Positions 1-9,529 are shown, counted from the first letter of the stretch. The stretch: DNA of 64,000 bases from G963677445 sp963677445 (GCA_963677445.2 CAXXGF010000063.1:62001-126000), one strand, 5' to 3'. Notes: generated by a model from the sequence alone, not told the origin. Translations and numbers: made by a program.

Positions 1-540
1 AGAATCATTGCTATTCCTGTAAGAGAGGAAGTTGCCAATCAAAGGAGAATGAAAGCGAAAAAAGAAGCCAAAGACCGACAATGCTCGGCTGAGTTGTTGG
101 AATTGCTTTCCTGGAGTATCTTTATCACTACCATCCTTGATGAAAATTTTACTGCTGATAATGCTTGTCAGATATATGCCTTGAGATGGCGAATTGAGTG
201 TATTTTTAAGACTTGGAAAAGCAATTTCAGCTTTGATAAAATTCATAATGTTTCTCATATACAATTGAAAATATTACTTCATGCCCGATTTATTATAATA
301 ACATTATTTTTTCAAAGATTATTTGTTCCCCTTGAATCGCTGGTATTTCATGATTCCGGAAAAAATCTCAGCCTTATGAAATTTATGCGGTATATCAGCA
401 AAAATTTTGAATCCTTTATTATGCAATTTGCTTTGCCTGACAATATTGATTACATTCTTAAATTGTTGGGCAGATATTGTACTTTTGATAAAAGAAAAAG
501 ACCTTTCTTCGAGCAATTCTTTAGGGAGATTTCTTGGTGA
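1..540 (+). CDS. IS4-family transposase, C-terminal part (cut by window edge)
   Basis: The reading frame is open from the first base, so the true start lies outside the window. The visible 179 residues end at a TGA at 538-540. They contain the Y-(2)-R-(3)-E-(6)-K signature of IS4-type DDE transposases as YALRWRIECIFKTWK, the region carrying the catalytic glutamate. The upstream VREEVANQRRMKAKKEAKD stretch is also typical of this family. The protein would cut and join insertion-sequence ends. It is directly followed by a copy of a dispersed repeat that also occurs near 9.2-9.5 kb. Whether the element is intact cannot be judged. Confidence 0.85.
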   Translation, partial: RIIAIPVREEVANQRRMKAKKEAKDRQCSAELLELLSWSIFITTILDENFTADNACQIYALRWRIECIFKTWKSNFSFDKIHNVSHIQLKILLHARFIIITLFFQRLFVPLESLVFHDSGKNLSLMKFMRYISKNFESFIMQFALPDNIDYILKLLGRYCTFDKRKRPFFEQFFREISW

Positions 541-557
541 TTAACTTAACGCGCATG

Positions 558-875
558 CCCTTCAGGGCTTAAATACACTTTTTCTTTTATTACCCCGGGC
601 GTTGCCCGGGGCTGTTGATTGTCGCGCTTTCAGCGCTAATAATAATTCCAGTTTGTCACAGATGGATGCAAAACCCTGAAAGGGTGAAGGCAACAAACGC
701 ATAAAGATATGGAATGCTGAAAGCGTCTGGCTCAGTCGGGGTAAGAGGGACTTTAAGACTCATCCACTTTTTTCAAGACCGTGCGCTCTGTGGTGGTAAA
801 GAGACCAGGAGCTGGTTTCCGGAAATCTAACATGACAATATGCGAATCTCTGATTCATATCTTTATGCGCTATTT
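558..875. repeat. Dispersed repeat, copy A (~320 bp)
   Basis: This stretch aligns by eye with 9239-9529 over its whole length. Shared blocks include AGGGCTTAA near the left end, CAGCGCTAATAAT, CAGTTTGTCACAGATG, AAAACCCTGAAAGGGTG, CTGGTTTCCGG, and a right-hand block from GAATCTCTGATTCATATC to ATGCGCTATTT. It contains short palindromes such as CCCCGGGCgttGCCCGGGG and ACCCTgaAAGGGT. It begins 17 bases after the transposase stop codon. No coding potential is evident, and an open frame across it is probably spurious. Confidence 0.8.
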
Positions 876-1171
876 TATCACTTTACCCACTAAATTTCAT
901 ATAGAACCAGAATTTCTAACACCAGTCGCATGCGCGTATACGCAACAAAAAAAAATATTTCTTTATATTTCAATACGTTATGTTTCTGATGTAAGGAGTC
1001 CTGTAATAAGTTTGGCGCCTTTTTTATTCCCGGCAATCGTTCTTATGGTCAATTTATTCCTTTTTTTCTTCAGCCGGTCCAAAATCTTTCTCTTTTTTGA
1101 ATGATGATGCAAAAAATACTATTTTCAGGAATTAAATTTTTTCTTTTTTATCAACAGCGGAGTAATGAAGT
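876..1171. other. Intergenic region upstream of trpS
   Basis: About 300 AT-rich bases lie between the dispersed repeat and trpS. No gene, RNA or clear promoter was recognised. GGAG at about 1158-1161 is a plausible ribosome binding site for trpS. Confidence 0.5.
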
Positions 1172-2218
1172 ATGTCTGAAGAAAAACCACGGGTACTATC
1201 CGGTATCCAGCCAACATCACAAATGCATATAGGCAATTATTTTGGAGCGGTATCCAACTGGGTGCGGCTGCAGGAATCGGATAAATTTCAGTGCATTTAC
1301 GGCGTTGTTGATTATCATGCCATGACAATAAGTTATGAACCGGAAAAACTGCTCCAGCGAACGAAAGAAATGATCATGGACCTGCTTGCCTGCGGGATTG
1401 ATCCTGAAAAGTCAATCTTGTTCGTCCAGTCCCTCGTGCCTGAACATGCCGAAATGGCCTGGCTCCTCGGGTGTGTGGCTTCTTATGGTGAAATGACCAG
1501 AATGACACAGTTCAAAGATAAATCGGCGCAGATATCAGAAGGTGACTCACAGAACAGTTTTGTTTCACTGGGACTTTTCACCTATCCTGTACTCCAGGCG
1601 GCTGATATCTTAATATATAAGGCATCTTATGTGCCGGTGGGGAAAGATCAGGAACAGCATCTTGAGCTTTCACGAAATGTCTCGCAGCGTTTTAACTACC
1701 GCTTCGGTGAATTTTTTCCCGAGCCGAAAGCCCTCTTTACCAAATCACCGAAAATAATGTCACTCGCCGACCCGACGAAAAAAATGAGCAAAAGTCTCGG
1801 TGAAAAGCACTATATATCCCTCTTTGAAAAACCTGAAAGAATAAAAAAACAAATACGCTCTGCTGTGACCGATCTTGGCGATTCAGAAGAAATGAGTCCC
1901 GGAGTCGCCAACCTGTTCGAATTGCTTAACGCGTGTCAGAAATTTGATACCGTGGAAGAATTATCGGTCGATTATCACGAGGGAAGACTAAAATATGTCG
2001 ACCTCAAAGATGCCGCCGCCGATGCCCTGATTGAAACTCTTGCCCCTATTCATGAGAGACGGGAAGAAATATATAAGGACAGGAAAGCGATGAACAAAAA
2101 GATGCGTATCATGTCGGAAAGAGCGCGTGAACTCGCTATCGACACCATCCGTGAAACCAGAAAACTTATGGGACTGCCAGCCAAAAAATATCTTCTGCTC
2201 GATCCCGATAGAATTTAA
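1172..2218 (+). CDS. trpS: Tryptophan--tRNA ligase
   Basis: A 348-residue class I aminoacyl-tRNA synthetase of normal TrpRS length. It activates tryptophan with ATP and charges tRNA-Trp in the cytoplasm. The HIGH-type motif is HIGN at residues 19-22, preceded by the family GIQPTSQMHIGN context. The KMSKS loop is at residues 204-208. The AADILIYKA and VPVGKDQEQHLEL segments, which belong to the amino-acid pocket, are intact. The ATG is preceded by GGAG. The gene stands alone and ends in a hairpin shared with the convergent cytochrome gene. Confidence 0.97.
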   Translation: MSEEKPRVLSGIQPTSQMHIGNYFGAVSNWVRLQESDKFQCIYGVVDYHAMTISYEPEKLLQRTKEMIMDLLACGIDPEKSILFVQSLVPEHAEMAWLLGCVASYGEMTRMTQFKDKSAQISEGDSQNSFVSLGLFTYPVLQAADILIYKASYVPVGKDQEQHLELSRNVSQRFNYRFGEFFPEPKALFTKSPKIMSLADPTKKMSKSLGEKHYISLFEKPERIKKQIRSAVTDLGDSEEMSPGVANLFELLNACQKFDTVEELSVDYHEGRLKYVDLKDAAADALIETLAPIHERREEIYKDRKAMNKKMRIMSERARELAIDTIRETRKLMGLPAKKYLLLDPDRI

Positions 2219-2226
2219 ATATTAAA

Positions 2227-2251
2227 GGGGAATAACAATAAATTATTCCCC
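2227..2251. terminator. Hairpin between convergent trpS and cytochrome genes
   Basis: A 9-bp perfect inverted repeat, GGGGAATAA/TTATTCCCC, with a 7-base loop lies 8 bases after the trpS stop and just before the end of the convergent cytochrome gene. No strong T tract follows on either strand, so it may be a weak bidirectional terminator. Confidence 0.5.
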
Positions 2252-2263
2252 GCTTACTTCTTC

Positions 2264-4168
2264 TTATTTAAGCAGCATCAGTTTTGATACTTCATTATAT
2301 GTTTTACCATCATTCATGTTACTAACCGAAATTCTTAATATATAAATCCCCGAGCTTAAATTATCCCCACGGAATTCCTCGAAGTATTCCCCTGCCGGCA
2401 TGTAAGAATTGTCAATAAGTCGGCTTACAAGTCTGCCTCTAATATCATATACCTCAAGTGTCACCTTCGACTCACCATAAAGAGCAAAAGAAATTTTTGT
2501 TGAAGGGTTAAATGGATTGGGATAAGCTCCCCGAAACTGTGGTTCACTAAAGTCATTTTTCTGTTTGTCAAAACCAAGCGCGATATCATTCAAATTAACT
2601 GTAGCGAGAGTAACGGGTGTGCGGTCCGCGTTTTCATATAACTCAACAAAATGTTCGGTATCCGGATGCTCAACCTCTTCAAGATGATGAATTGTTTCCT
2701 GTTTAACAGGCTGATAAAGCAGTTCAGCGTAAACCTTATATGTTTTGTTTATTTCAGCCGGAATTTTGTAAATTATTATATCACTTCCTGTGCCCTCCAC
2801 CCCGGCTTCAGCATTAAAATTCTCATCTTCGGCTGCCAGACCATATATTTTAGTCGTATCATATGAAGCATGCGAGCTTGTAAAACCTTTTGGGGGTATC
2901 CTGTTATCCTTTTTAAAGGTCGCCGCTTTTAATAAGGTATGAGTTACATTTCCTGAATTATCCTCAAAAACCCCTTCATAAATCTGGACCTGGTCGGGAC
3001 TGTTAATTACCGAATAATGGGGTTCATAACCATCATCGACATCATTGATAATCCCTTCGGGAGTATATTCGCCGCTCTCAAAGACGTTATTGCCCGATTC
3101 ATCTTCCACTTTCAGATGAATCCACAATCTTCTCAGCGGAATGCCGGTCGGCAGTTTATGCCCGGCTTTATTTTCAATTGTCACTTTTATATTCATTGAG
3201 TCAGATTCCATATAATGTTCCGCCGCGAATCTCACTGCCCTGCTCTCCATATTCCTCTGCGACCAGGTTATAGTTGAATCAAAATGTTCGGAGCCCGCTG
3301 TCACTCCGAGTTCGGCGCTGTTGTCCCTCAGCATTTTTAACATCAATACATTCCCCCCGGCAAACTCATGTTTCCAGTAAGGACTTCTTTCAGTCGTATG
3401 CCAGGGAGGCATGCTCGCGATATCAATTGGATCATCTATGGGGGGCATGTGGCAATCCTGGCATTCGGTCCCTTCAGCTTCATATACACTGTTTTTCCAT
3501 TCCTGGTAAGGAGTCTGTTCCGGAAAATTATCCAGCTTCACTTCTTTTCCTCCGAGGGTTGGTGTAAAGAGTGTATGGCATGTAGCGCATAATTCCGAAT
3601 TATTTACATGAGCAGATTCCACCGGTGTGTAATTAACCTGGTTCATCATCGGACCTGTCAACGGATCGGCATAGGGACCATAAATAACTCTGTCATCGGT
3701 AACAACATAACCACCGGAATATGATCCGGGGTCTCCCATATTTGCGCCATCAACCTGGTGGCATAAAGTACAGCTCACTCCGTCGTTTCCCTGGGGGTCA
3801 TTCTCCAGATGAGCAATAGTGTAGTAGCTTGTGCTGTCATAAGCTTGTTGTTCGTTCCCCATAGGGGCATGGCAGCGGGTGCATGTATTTTCTATTAGCC
3901 CTTTATAATCAGGGAAAGTTGTAACTTCCTCTCCTACTACCGCCCTCCATAAAGGATCCTTCGATGAATTTGCCATCATCGAGGAACGCCACATTGTAAC
4001 CGGTGAAATATCTGCCCCGTTTTGAGTTAAAACTGTTCCGCTGCCTGTATGGCATGTCGCGCAATTCCCGGAGCCTGAAAAAAGAGAACTTGTGGTAATT
4101 GGCAATGGATTTTGAGCATTGATCATCGAGGCCAGCATTAACACAACAATAACAAATAACTTACGCAT
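2264..4168 (-). CDS. Secreted five-haem c-type cytochrome with T9SS sorting domain
   Basis: A 634-residue protein with a signal peptide (MRKLFVIVVLMLASMINAQ). Five CXXCH haem-binding motifs are visible: CATCH at 36-40, CTRCH at 96-100, CTLCH at 133-137, CATCH at 194-198 and CQDCH at 236-240. The central part has no motif I recognise and is probably beta-rich. The last ~85 residues form a T9SS type A sorting domain with YPNPFNPST followed by a beta-sandwich ending in KLMLLK. The cytochrome is therefore predicted to be exported and then passed across the outer membrane, suiting it for redox work at the cell surface. That role is inference. No other cytochrome gene lies nearby. The start is supported by GGGGATAAT just before ATG. 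Confidence 0.88.
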   Translation of the reverse strand: MRKLFVIVVLMLASMINAQNPLPITTSSLFSGSGNCATCHTGSGTVLTQNGADISPVTMWRSSMMANSSKDPLWRAVVGEEVTTFPDYKGLIENTCTRCHAPMGNEQQAYDSTSYYTIAHLENDPQGNDGVSCTLCHQVDGANMGDPGSYSGGYVVTDDRVIYGPYADPLTGPMMNQVNYTPVESAHVNNSELCATCHTLFTPTLGGKEVKLDNFPEQTPYQEWKNSVYEAEGTECQDCHMPPIDDPIDIASMPPWHTTERSPYWKHEFAGGNVLMLKMLRDNSAELGVTAGSEHFDSTITWSQRNMESRAVRFAAEHYMESDSMNIKVTIENKAGHKLPTGIPLRRLWIHLKVEDESGNNVFESGEYTPEGIINDVDDGYEPHYSVINSPDQVQIYEGVFEDNSGNVTHTLLKAATFKKDNRIPPKGFTSSHASYDTTKIYGLAAEDENFNAEAGVEGTGSDIIIYKIPAEINKTYKVYAELLYQPVKQETIHHLEEVEHPDTEHFVELYENADRTPVTLATVNLNDIALGFDKQKNDFSEPQFRGAYPNPFNPSTKISFALYGESKVTLEVYDIRGRLVSRLIDNSYMPAGEYFEEFRGDNLSSGIYILRISVSNMNDGKTYNEVSKLMLLK

Positions 4169-4634
4169 ATTATCCCCACATAATTTTACGATTATTCAAC
4201 TAAAAAATTCACTTACCTGGTTTAGACACAAGAAACCATAATTGTGTTTAAAGCTAAAATATTCATTTATAATCATAAATGAATTGTTTTTGTTCAGATT
4301 ACGCATTTCTTCTCTTGTAAATATCATTATCGGTTCGTTTTTGTATTTTTTGAGTTCGTGGGTTTTAGTGGTCGGGAAATGGAATAAGAATTGAACTGAA
4401 ATGTGGACAAGAAATGTTTAATAAAAAATCCTGTGAGTTGACGACTACAGCAAAAAGAAGTGACTACACTGATTTTTCATAAGCCTTTCTGACCTGTTAT
4501 TAAAATACATTCCCCCCTCGTGACATCTTTTGACATCTCCTTACTTTCTTATGACAACTCCCCCCGGAATCTTTTCGTCTTAATTAACAGAAAGACAAAA
4601 AAATTGATAAGCAAAAAATTAAGGAGTAAGGAAA
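4169..4634. other. Intergenic region between divergent cytochrome and small secreted protein genes
   Basis: About 470 bases serve as the divergent promoter region. Two short TGACATCT copies occur near 4520-4540. No gene or RNA was recognised. Confidence 0.4.
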
Positions 4635-5018
4635 ATGAAACGGAATCAGACAATATCGACAGTATTAACAGTTTTAGCGGTTCTTCTTTTATCAGCTCTT
4701 TCTTACGGACAGAACAACAGCGTTAAGAATCTCGAAATGGGAATAAAATCATCAAATCCCGGTTTGCAGAAATCATGCGTTTATTTCGCCGGCAAATATG
4801 AGATAAAAGAAGTAGCGCCCGCTCTTGAATCAGCCCTTGAAAAAACTGATGACGCCTTTATGCAAAAGCTTATAGTAAGAACACTTTACAAAATAAATCC
4901 TGAATCAGCCCTCAAATCAATCAAAAATCTTGACGCGTCCGATGCACAGGTAAAGAAATTATGCGCGGCTTTAAATAGTGATTATAATGAAACGATAAGG
5001 AGAGTCGCGTCAAGATAA
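4635..5018 (+). CDS. Small secreted protein, possibly HEAT-like helices
   Basis: A 127-residue protein with a signal peptide ending near LLLSALSYGQ. The mature part is helical, with repeated leucine/alanine spacing (CVYFAGKYEIKEVAPALESALE, then FMQKLIVRTLYKINPESALKS) resembling one or two HEAT-like repeats. This is a weak assignment and no enzyme motif is present. AAGGAG lies 9-14 bases before the ATG. A strong terminator follows. Function unknown; a periplasmic scaffold or binding role would be a guess. Confidence 0.7.
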   Translation: MKRNQTISTVLTVLAVLLLSALSYGQNNSVKNLEMGIKSSNPGLQKSCVYFAGKYEIKEVAPALESALEKTDDAFMQKLIVRTLYKINPESALKSIKNLDASDAQVKKLCAALNSDYNETIRRVASR

Positions 5019-5056
5019 ACAAGTGGTTCCTTATATATAAATAACCTCCTCGGGTG

Positions 5057-5084
5057 TCCCCGCCAAAAGCGGGGATTTTTTTTT
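5057..5084 (+). terminator. Rho-independent terminator
   Basis: A perfect 7-bp stem, TCCCCGC/GCGGGGA, with a CAAAA loop is followed by nine T residues (5076-5084). It sits 38 bases after the small secreted protein gene. Confidence 0.9.
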
Positions 5085-5250
5085 GATCAGCGGGCAATGA
5101 AATGGTTTATATAAAACCTCTTATAGATATTGTTATTAAAAAATGAATTTTGTGGATAAGAATTCAGGCAATAATTCAAGCGTGCCAGGCTTGAGTTATC
5201 TATATCGTAATTACCTTTTCCCTCCGCAGGTTCTTCCGGCTCTTCCCCTC

Positions 5251-6570
5251 CTATTTTCTCCTTCCAATAACCATTTTTGCTTTTGAATTTCCGTAACCTA
5301 CAGCGCAGACCACATTTTCCTTTACTGATAGAGCGAGCCACACTCCATTAAAGGAGGGAATTTCAACACCATCATATCTTTTCCAGCTATAACCGTTAAA
5401 ATGCAATAAATTTCCGAAATGGCCCCCGATAAAAATTTCATTTCTGCCGGCTCCCCTTACGCAGCTTGAATAAGTATCGGTAATTTTTGGCTGTATTTTC
5501 GAAAATGATGAACTGTTTCCTGTTATTTTTCCCTGGTATACCCCGCTGCCGCAAAGTAACATCCTCTTTTCATCATCAAACCACAATGAGGTTACCGTAC
5601 TGTTTATATCAGGTAATTCGATTGACTCTGCTTTTGTCTGGTTAACTCTTAAAAGTTTTTTTTCATCGTTATTACTCCCGTCACAACAAAGGGCATAAAC
5701 ACTGAAGTTGCCATCCTTCTGTTTTGAACCCCATAAATCCTGAATCTGAAGATTTGTCCCGCTCTCAATTTTATGCCAATTAGCTCCATCATAATAAACC
5801 AAGCTTCCATCTGGACCACCGAAATATATTTCTTTTGTTCCAACCGCCCAGACTTCATAAACACCTAAATATGGATCCAAGGTTGTTCTTAGGTCATAGA
5901 GTTCCCAATTTTCACCATCTCCATGAATCGGCAGGCTTGATGCGAACCAGATATTTTTTGAAGAAAAAGCATAAACACCTTTTAACACCGGTACAATATC
6001 ATAATAATGAAAATCGACCTCAATTCTTTCAGGATTCCATTTGTTTCCATCCCAATGAGCGGCGTTATACCTGTCTGAATCTGTATTCCCTAATGAGTCA
6101 TAAAGATAATATTCACCAACAGCCCATATATCATTTTCATTTATTACTTCCACATCTGAAAAATAGCATGGATTAAAGTCGCCGATCTCAAACATCTCCC
6201 ACTCAAAATCATGACTTGTAGTATCCATCGTTCTTGCTCCAGCGAGGGCTTCAATATCTGTGTAATCTCCTTTCCCGTGAAGCAAAGTTTTAAATATATA
6301 ATATTTATCAGGCAGCAGGTTTTTAACAAATAAAGTTGTATCACCCCGGTTTTCAACCGAATAGCTGTGATATAGGCTGTCATTAACAAATATTTCCAGC
6401 ATCCTGCCGTAACTCTGATCGGGGAGAAACAGATTCAGCCAGGCTTCCGCGCAGCTTATATCTTCAACCGCAAGGGATAACTCACCCTGTTCAACAATCG
6501 GAGGCGTTGAATTTTCGCACCCGTAAAAACAGAGTAAAACTACCGAAATAAGGAATAAAAGTCTTCGCAT
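5251..6570 (-). CDS. Propeller-like lipoprotein, paralogue 1
   Basis: A 439-residue protein. I place the start at the ATG at 6570, which has GGAGGG about 8 bases upstream, rather than the longer frame. The N-terminus MRRLLFLISVVLLCFYGC looks like a lipoprotein signal with the acylated Cys at residue 18. A short Fn3-like region follows, ending near HDFEWEMFEIGD, and then repeated blocks with W-D-G-x-x-W spacing (AHWDGNKWN, YYDGANWHK, HFNGYSWKRYDG). This suggests a beta-propeller. The gene at 9701-10984 is a clear paralogue with the same order of blocks. Similar Bacteroidota proteins sometimes carry glycosyltransferase-like names, but no such motif is seen here. It probably faces the periplasm or cell surface. 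Confidence 0.8.
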   Translation of the reverse strand: MRRLLFLISVVLLCFYGCENSTPPIVEQGELSLAVEDISCAEAWLNLFLPDQSYGRMLEIFVNDSLYHSYSVENRGDTTLFVKNLLPDKYYIFKTLLHGKGDYTDIEALAGARTMDTTSHDFEWEMFEIGDFNPCYFSDVEVINENDIWAVGEYYLYDSLGNTDSDRYNAAHWDGNKWNPERIEVDFHYYDIVPVLKGVYAFSSKNIWFASSLPIHGDGENWELYDLRTTLDPYLGVYEVWAVGTKEIYFGGPDGSLVYYDGANWHKIESGTNLQIQDLWGSKQKDGNFSVYALCCDGSNNDEKKLLRVNQTKAESIELPDINSTVTSLWFDDEKRMLLCGSGVYQGKITGNSSSFSKIQPKITDTYSSCVRGAGRNEIFIGGHFGNLLHFNGYSWKRYDGVEIPSFNGVWLALSVKENVVCAVGYGNSKAKMVIGRRK

Positions 6571-6817
6571 TCTTTCCCTCCGCGAATAAATAAAATAGGG
6601 GAAACCATCCTTCAATAAATCACTTAACGAATTTACTGAATTTAAACTAAATAAATAAAACAAGACAACATATATTCTGAATGAACCTTTTCAGTAAAAA
6701 TTAATGCACTTAATTATTACTGGCATAAAACAAAAATATTTGTTATTCTTATTTGCGTAAAAGTATTTTGTGGCGTTTTCAGGGTACCTTATAAAAGTCG
6801 CAAATGAAGGAGCGGCG

Positions 6818-7891
6818 ATGAATATAATTTATTTCTTTTTATTTTTTTCAATGACAATTTATTCTCAGCAGGATGTAATTTTTGACATTCCTGAGAATGA
6901 AATATTAATCACACACAGTGAATACAAAAACACACTACTTGTTACCACAATGGTAAACCACAAATACTATCATACCAGATCATTTGATGAGAATGGTAAT
7001 ATCCTATGGGAAAAAGAATTTCATTATTACGATTGTGAGAATGTTTTTCAAATATCGGATGACAGATTACTGTTTTTCAGAGATGGCTCCCAGGATGACA
7101 GAGGATATAATGATAGTGTTTTTTGTGTCGCCAGAAACTCCGGGCAGCTATTTTGGAAATTTTCCATTGGGAAGGGAAATAGCAGTATTTCACCCGAACA
7201 CAATTATATTCTGACAAAAAATAACTGCTATGGCGGCTCAAAGTTTGAAATATTTGATATTCGCAAAATGGAAAAAGTCGCTTCGGTTACAGATAAATTA
7301 TTCTTCCGGGCTGAATGGATAAATGACAGGCAGTTTGTTTTTGTTGAGCCGGTTCCGAAAGGGAAATATAGCATAAACGATTCATATGAATATATTTCCG
7401 GAGCGAGGATAAAAATTTATGACCTTGACAGCGGCAGATTTATCATCTCAAAAAAGGTCGCGGATTTGAATGGCAAATCACTTAAGGTGGGGAAAACCTA
7501 CTCGGATGGTGATTTTTTATTGACAGACAAAAAATTTATATACCTCGTAGCTTCAGGAACACATGAGAAAGAAAGAACTCTTCTGAAATACGATTTTAAA
7601 CTGAATCTGATCTCCACAAAGGAGATCTCCGGTGGATTTGATCCATGGCAAAAATTTTTCTTTGTTGAAAATAAGCCGTTTCTGAAAATCTCGATCCGTG
7701 AAAACTCTGCCACACAAAATATTCTGGTCAACCTTGAAACCAATGAGATTTTTAATGAAAATAGCAGGTTTTGTAAGGAGCTCGAAAAGAAATATGGCGA
7801 TAACTTTTACTACAGAAAATTTATTCATGATTCAGATAAATACTATTTACAAGAGAATTGCAGTCAAATAGTATTCAGGAGGCAGAAATGA
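6818..7891 (+). CDS. Secreted propeller-like protein, tandem paralogue 1
   Basis: A 357-residue protein starting at ATG 6818, which has AAGGAG 6-11 bases upstream. The signal peptide is MNIIYFFLFFSMTIYSQQ. The rest resembles PQQ/WD-type repeats, with phrases such as ISDDRLLFFRDG, SGQLFWKFSIG and NYILTKN that recur in the next gene. The stop overlaps the next ATG in ATGA, so the two genes are translationally coupled. No catalytic motif is visible and the function is unknown. The start regions, signal peptides and inner repeats mark it as a duplicate of the following gene. Confidence 0.8.
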   Translation: MNIIYFFLFFSMTIYSQQDVIFDIPENEILITHSEYKNTLLVTTMVNHKYYHTRSFDENGNILWEKEFHYYDCENVFQISDDRLLFFRDGSQDDRGYNDSVFCVARNSGQLFWKFSIGKGNSSISPEHNYILTKNNCYGGSKFEIFDIRKMEKVASVTDKLFFRAEWINDRQFVFVEPVPKGKYSINDSYEYISGARIKIYDLDSGRFIISKKVADLNGKSLKVGKTYSDGDFLLTDKKFIYLVASGTHEKERTLLKYDFKLNLISTKEISGGFDPWQKFFFVENKPFLKISIRENSATQNILVNLETNEIFNENSRFCKELEKKYGDNFYYRKFIHDSDKYYLQENCSQIVFRRQK

Positions 7892-9177
7892 GAGCGATGA
7901 TTTTTTATTTATTTTTATTCACATCTGTTTACCTGGCTCAAAATCCAAATGAGTACATTTTCCCGGATAGGGAAGTCATCATTAACCACAACGAATACAA
8001 AAATAATTTAACTGTGGTTACTTTAAATTATAATTTCAACTTCCATAGCGGTATTTATATCTTTAATAATAATGCCAGTTTAATTTGGGAAAGAAAATTT
8101 ACTGATCGGGAGAAAATAATTCTGAATGCTTTCCAGGTTTCAGACGATAACATTGTATTTATTGAAGAAGGTGATGATAATGAATCAGAGACAAATGATA
8201 AAATCTTTTGCATAAACTTTAAAACAGGTCAGCAAATTTGGACAGCCGAATCGGTATCAGATGATTACAGACTCTCACAAGATAATAATTATCTCATAAC
8301 CAGGTGCTCCGCCCGGAACAGGACCTCGGAATTTACAATATTCAATACAAAAAATGGCGAGAAAATTCCGTTAAATTTCACACTTAAACATTTCGTTGCA
8401 GAATGGCTGGACAATAACAGAATTGTAATGTCAGAACCAATCATCAGGAAAGAAGTTGTTCAGGAATCCAATGAGCTGGTACGGCTACAAAGAGAGATGG
8501 AGATAATTAATAAAAATAAACACAACCTTTATGCGAGAAAACATCAGAAAGTTATTACTGAGAACGAATTTCGCAGTGAAAAAGATCAAATCAAGGAAAA
8601 AAAGAAAAAATTATTTAAAGAAATCCGGAAAGAAAAAAGAAAAAATAACTTCGCTAATTATCACAAACAAGTTACAGGTGTCAAATTAAGTATTTTTGAT
8701 ATTGCAGATCAACGCTTCCTGTTCTCAAAAGAAATAAAAGAGATAAATGGTACTAATTGCCGTATTCAAAGGTCAGCAGCTTATAGAAATATTCTAAAAA
8801 CATATAAAAATAACATCTATTTAGTTGCGGAGGGAGAAAACTTTCCAACAAGTTTCATTCTTAAATATGATAAATCACTTAACCTTGTTTCTTCCATTCC
8901 CATTCGGGTTGAATTAAGCGCGACATTAAGATTCTTTAATTACGAAGATCAAATATATTTACTTTCAGGTAACCAATTAACAGAAAAATATGCTGTAAAC
9001 CTTAGCAAAATGGAAATAATCGAAGATCGTGATTCAGAAATCCAATCAATTAATAAACAATCAGGTTTGGATATATTTCCCAATCATGTTTTGCATTCTT
9101 CGAAGAACTATTCTTTACAGGGTGGTATAGCAAACGCAACTATTTCAAAAATAATATTTAAGGGAGCAGAAAGATGA
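7888..9177 (+). CDS. Secreted propeller-like protein, tandem paralogue 2
   Basis: A 429-residue protein starting at ATG 7888 in the ATGA overlap with the previous stop, with AGGAGG upstream. The signal peptide MRAMIFYLFLFTSVYLAQ is followed by FPDREVIINHNEYKNNLTVVT, matching ITHSEYKNTLLVTT of the neighbour. A lysine-rich charged stretch at about 195-245, likely helical or coiled, is inserted between the propeller-like halves and is absent from paralogue 1. Its own stop again forms ATGA with a third start codon at 9174, which opens a disrupted third copy. Function unknown. Confidence 0.8.
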   Translation: MRAMIFYLFLFTSVYLAQNPNEYIFPDREVIINHNEYKNNLTVVTLNYNFNFHSGIYIFNNNASLIWERKFTDREKIILNAFQVSDDNIVFIEEGDDNESETNDKIFCINFKTGQQIWTAESVSDDYRLSQDNNYLITRCSARNRTSEFTIFNTKNGEKIPLNFTLKHFVAEWLDNNRIVMSEPIIRKEVVQESNELVRLQREMEIINKNKHNLYARKHQKVITENEFRSEKDQIKEKKKKLFKEIRKEKRKNNFANYHKQVTGVKLSIFDIADQRFLFSKEIKEINGTNCRIQRSAAYRNILKTYKNNIYLVAEGENFPTSFILKYDKSLNLVSSIPIRVELSATLRFFNYEDQIYLLSGNQLTEKYAVNLSKMEIIEDRDSEIQSINKQSGLDIFPNHVLHSSKNYSLQGGIANATISKIIFKGAER

Positions 9178-9259
9178 GGGTGATTTTTTTTTGTTAATTG
9201 TTATCCTATCAACCGTTCATTGTCAAACATATGTTTTTCCCTCCAGGGCTTAAGTACAC
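9174..9259 (+). pseudogene. Remnant of a third tandem paralogue
   Basis: GGGAGCAGAAAG precedes an ATG that overlaps the upstream TGA, exactly as in the previous gene pair. Translation gives MRVIFFC and then a stop. If the T run at 9184-9192 had ten T instead of nine, it would read MRVIFFLLIVILSTVHCQ then TYVFPSRA before a stop. That is a complete signal peptide plus the FP start of the mature paralogues. Homology ends where the dispersed repeat begins at about 9239, so the gene was truncated at the repeat boundary. Confidence 0.75.
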
Positions 9260-9529
9260 TTTTTTATTACCCCTGCAGCCAGCCTGGGGCTATTGATTGT
9301 CGGCGCCTTCAGCGCTAATAATACTATCAGTTTGTCACAGATGTATACAAAACCCTGAAAGGGTGCAGGCAACAGGCCGGGTTAAGAAAAATAATGTCAG
9401 TACAGAATAGACTCACCCTCTTTTTTCAAGACCATTAGCTCTCTGGCGGGTAAGAAACCGGGAGGCTGGTTTCCGGTGATCAAATATAAAAATATACGAA
9501 TCTCTGATTCATATCTTTATGCGCTATTT
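9239..9529. repeat. Dispersed repeat, copy B
   Basis: Second copy of the repeat at 558-875, in the same orientation but diverged. The GC-rich palindrome of copy A is partly decayed here (CCCCTGCAGCCAGCCTGGGG), while ACCCTgaAAGGGT is kept. It starts inside the remnant of the third secreted paralogue. No transposase gene accompanies this copy. Confidence 0.8.

Noticed and set aside
781..1104. Open frame of 107 codons after the transposase
   Set aside because: Lies largely over the dispersed repeat, with no ribosome site and no protein-like motif; copy B is not open in the same way.
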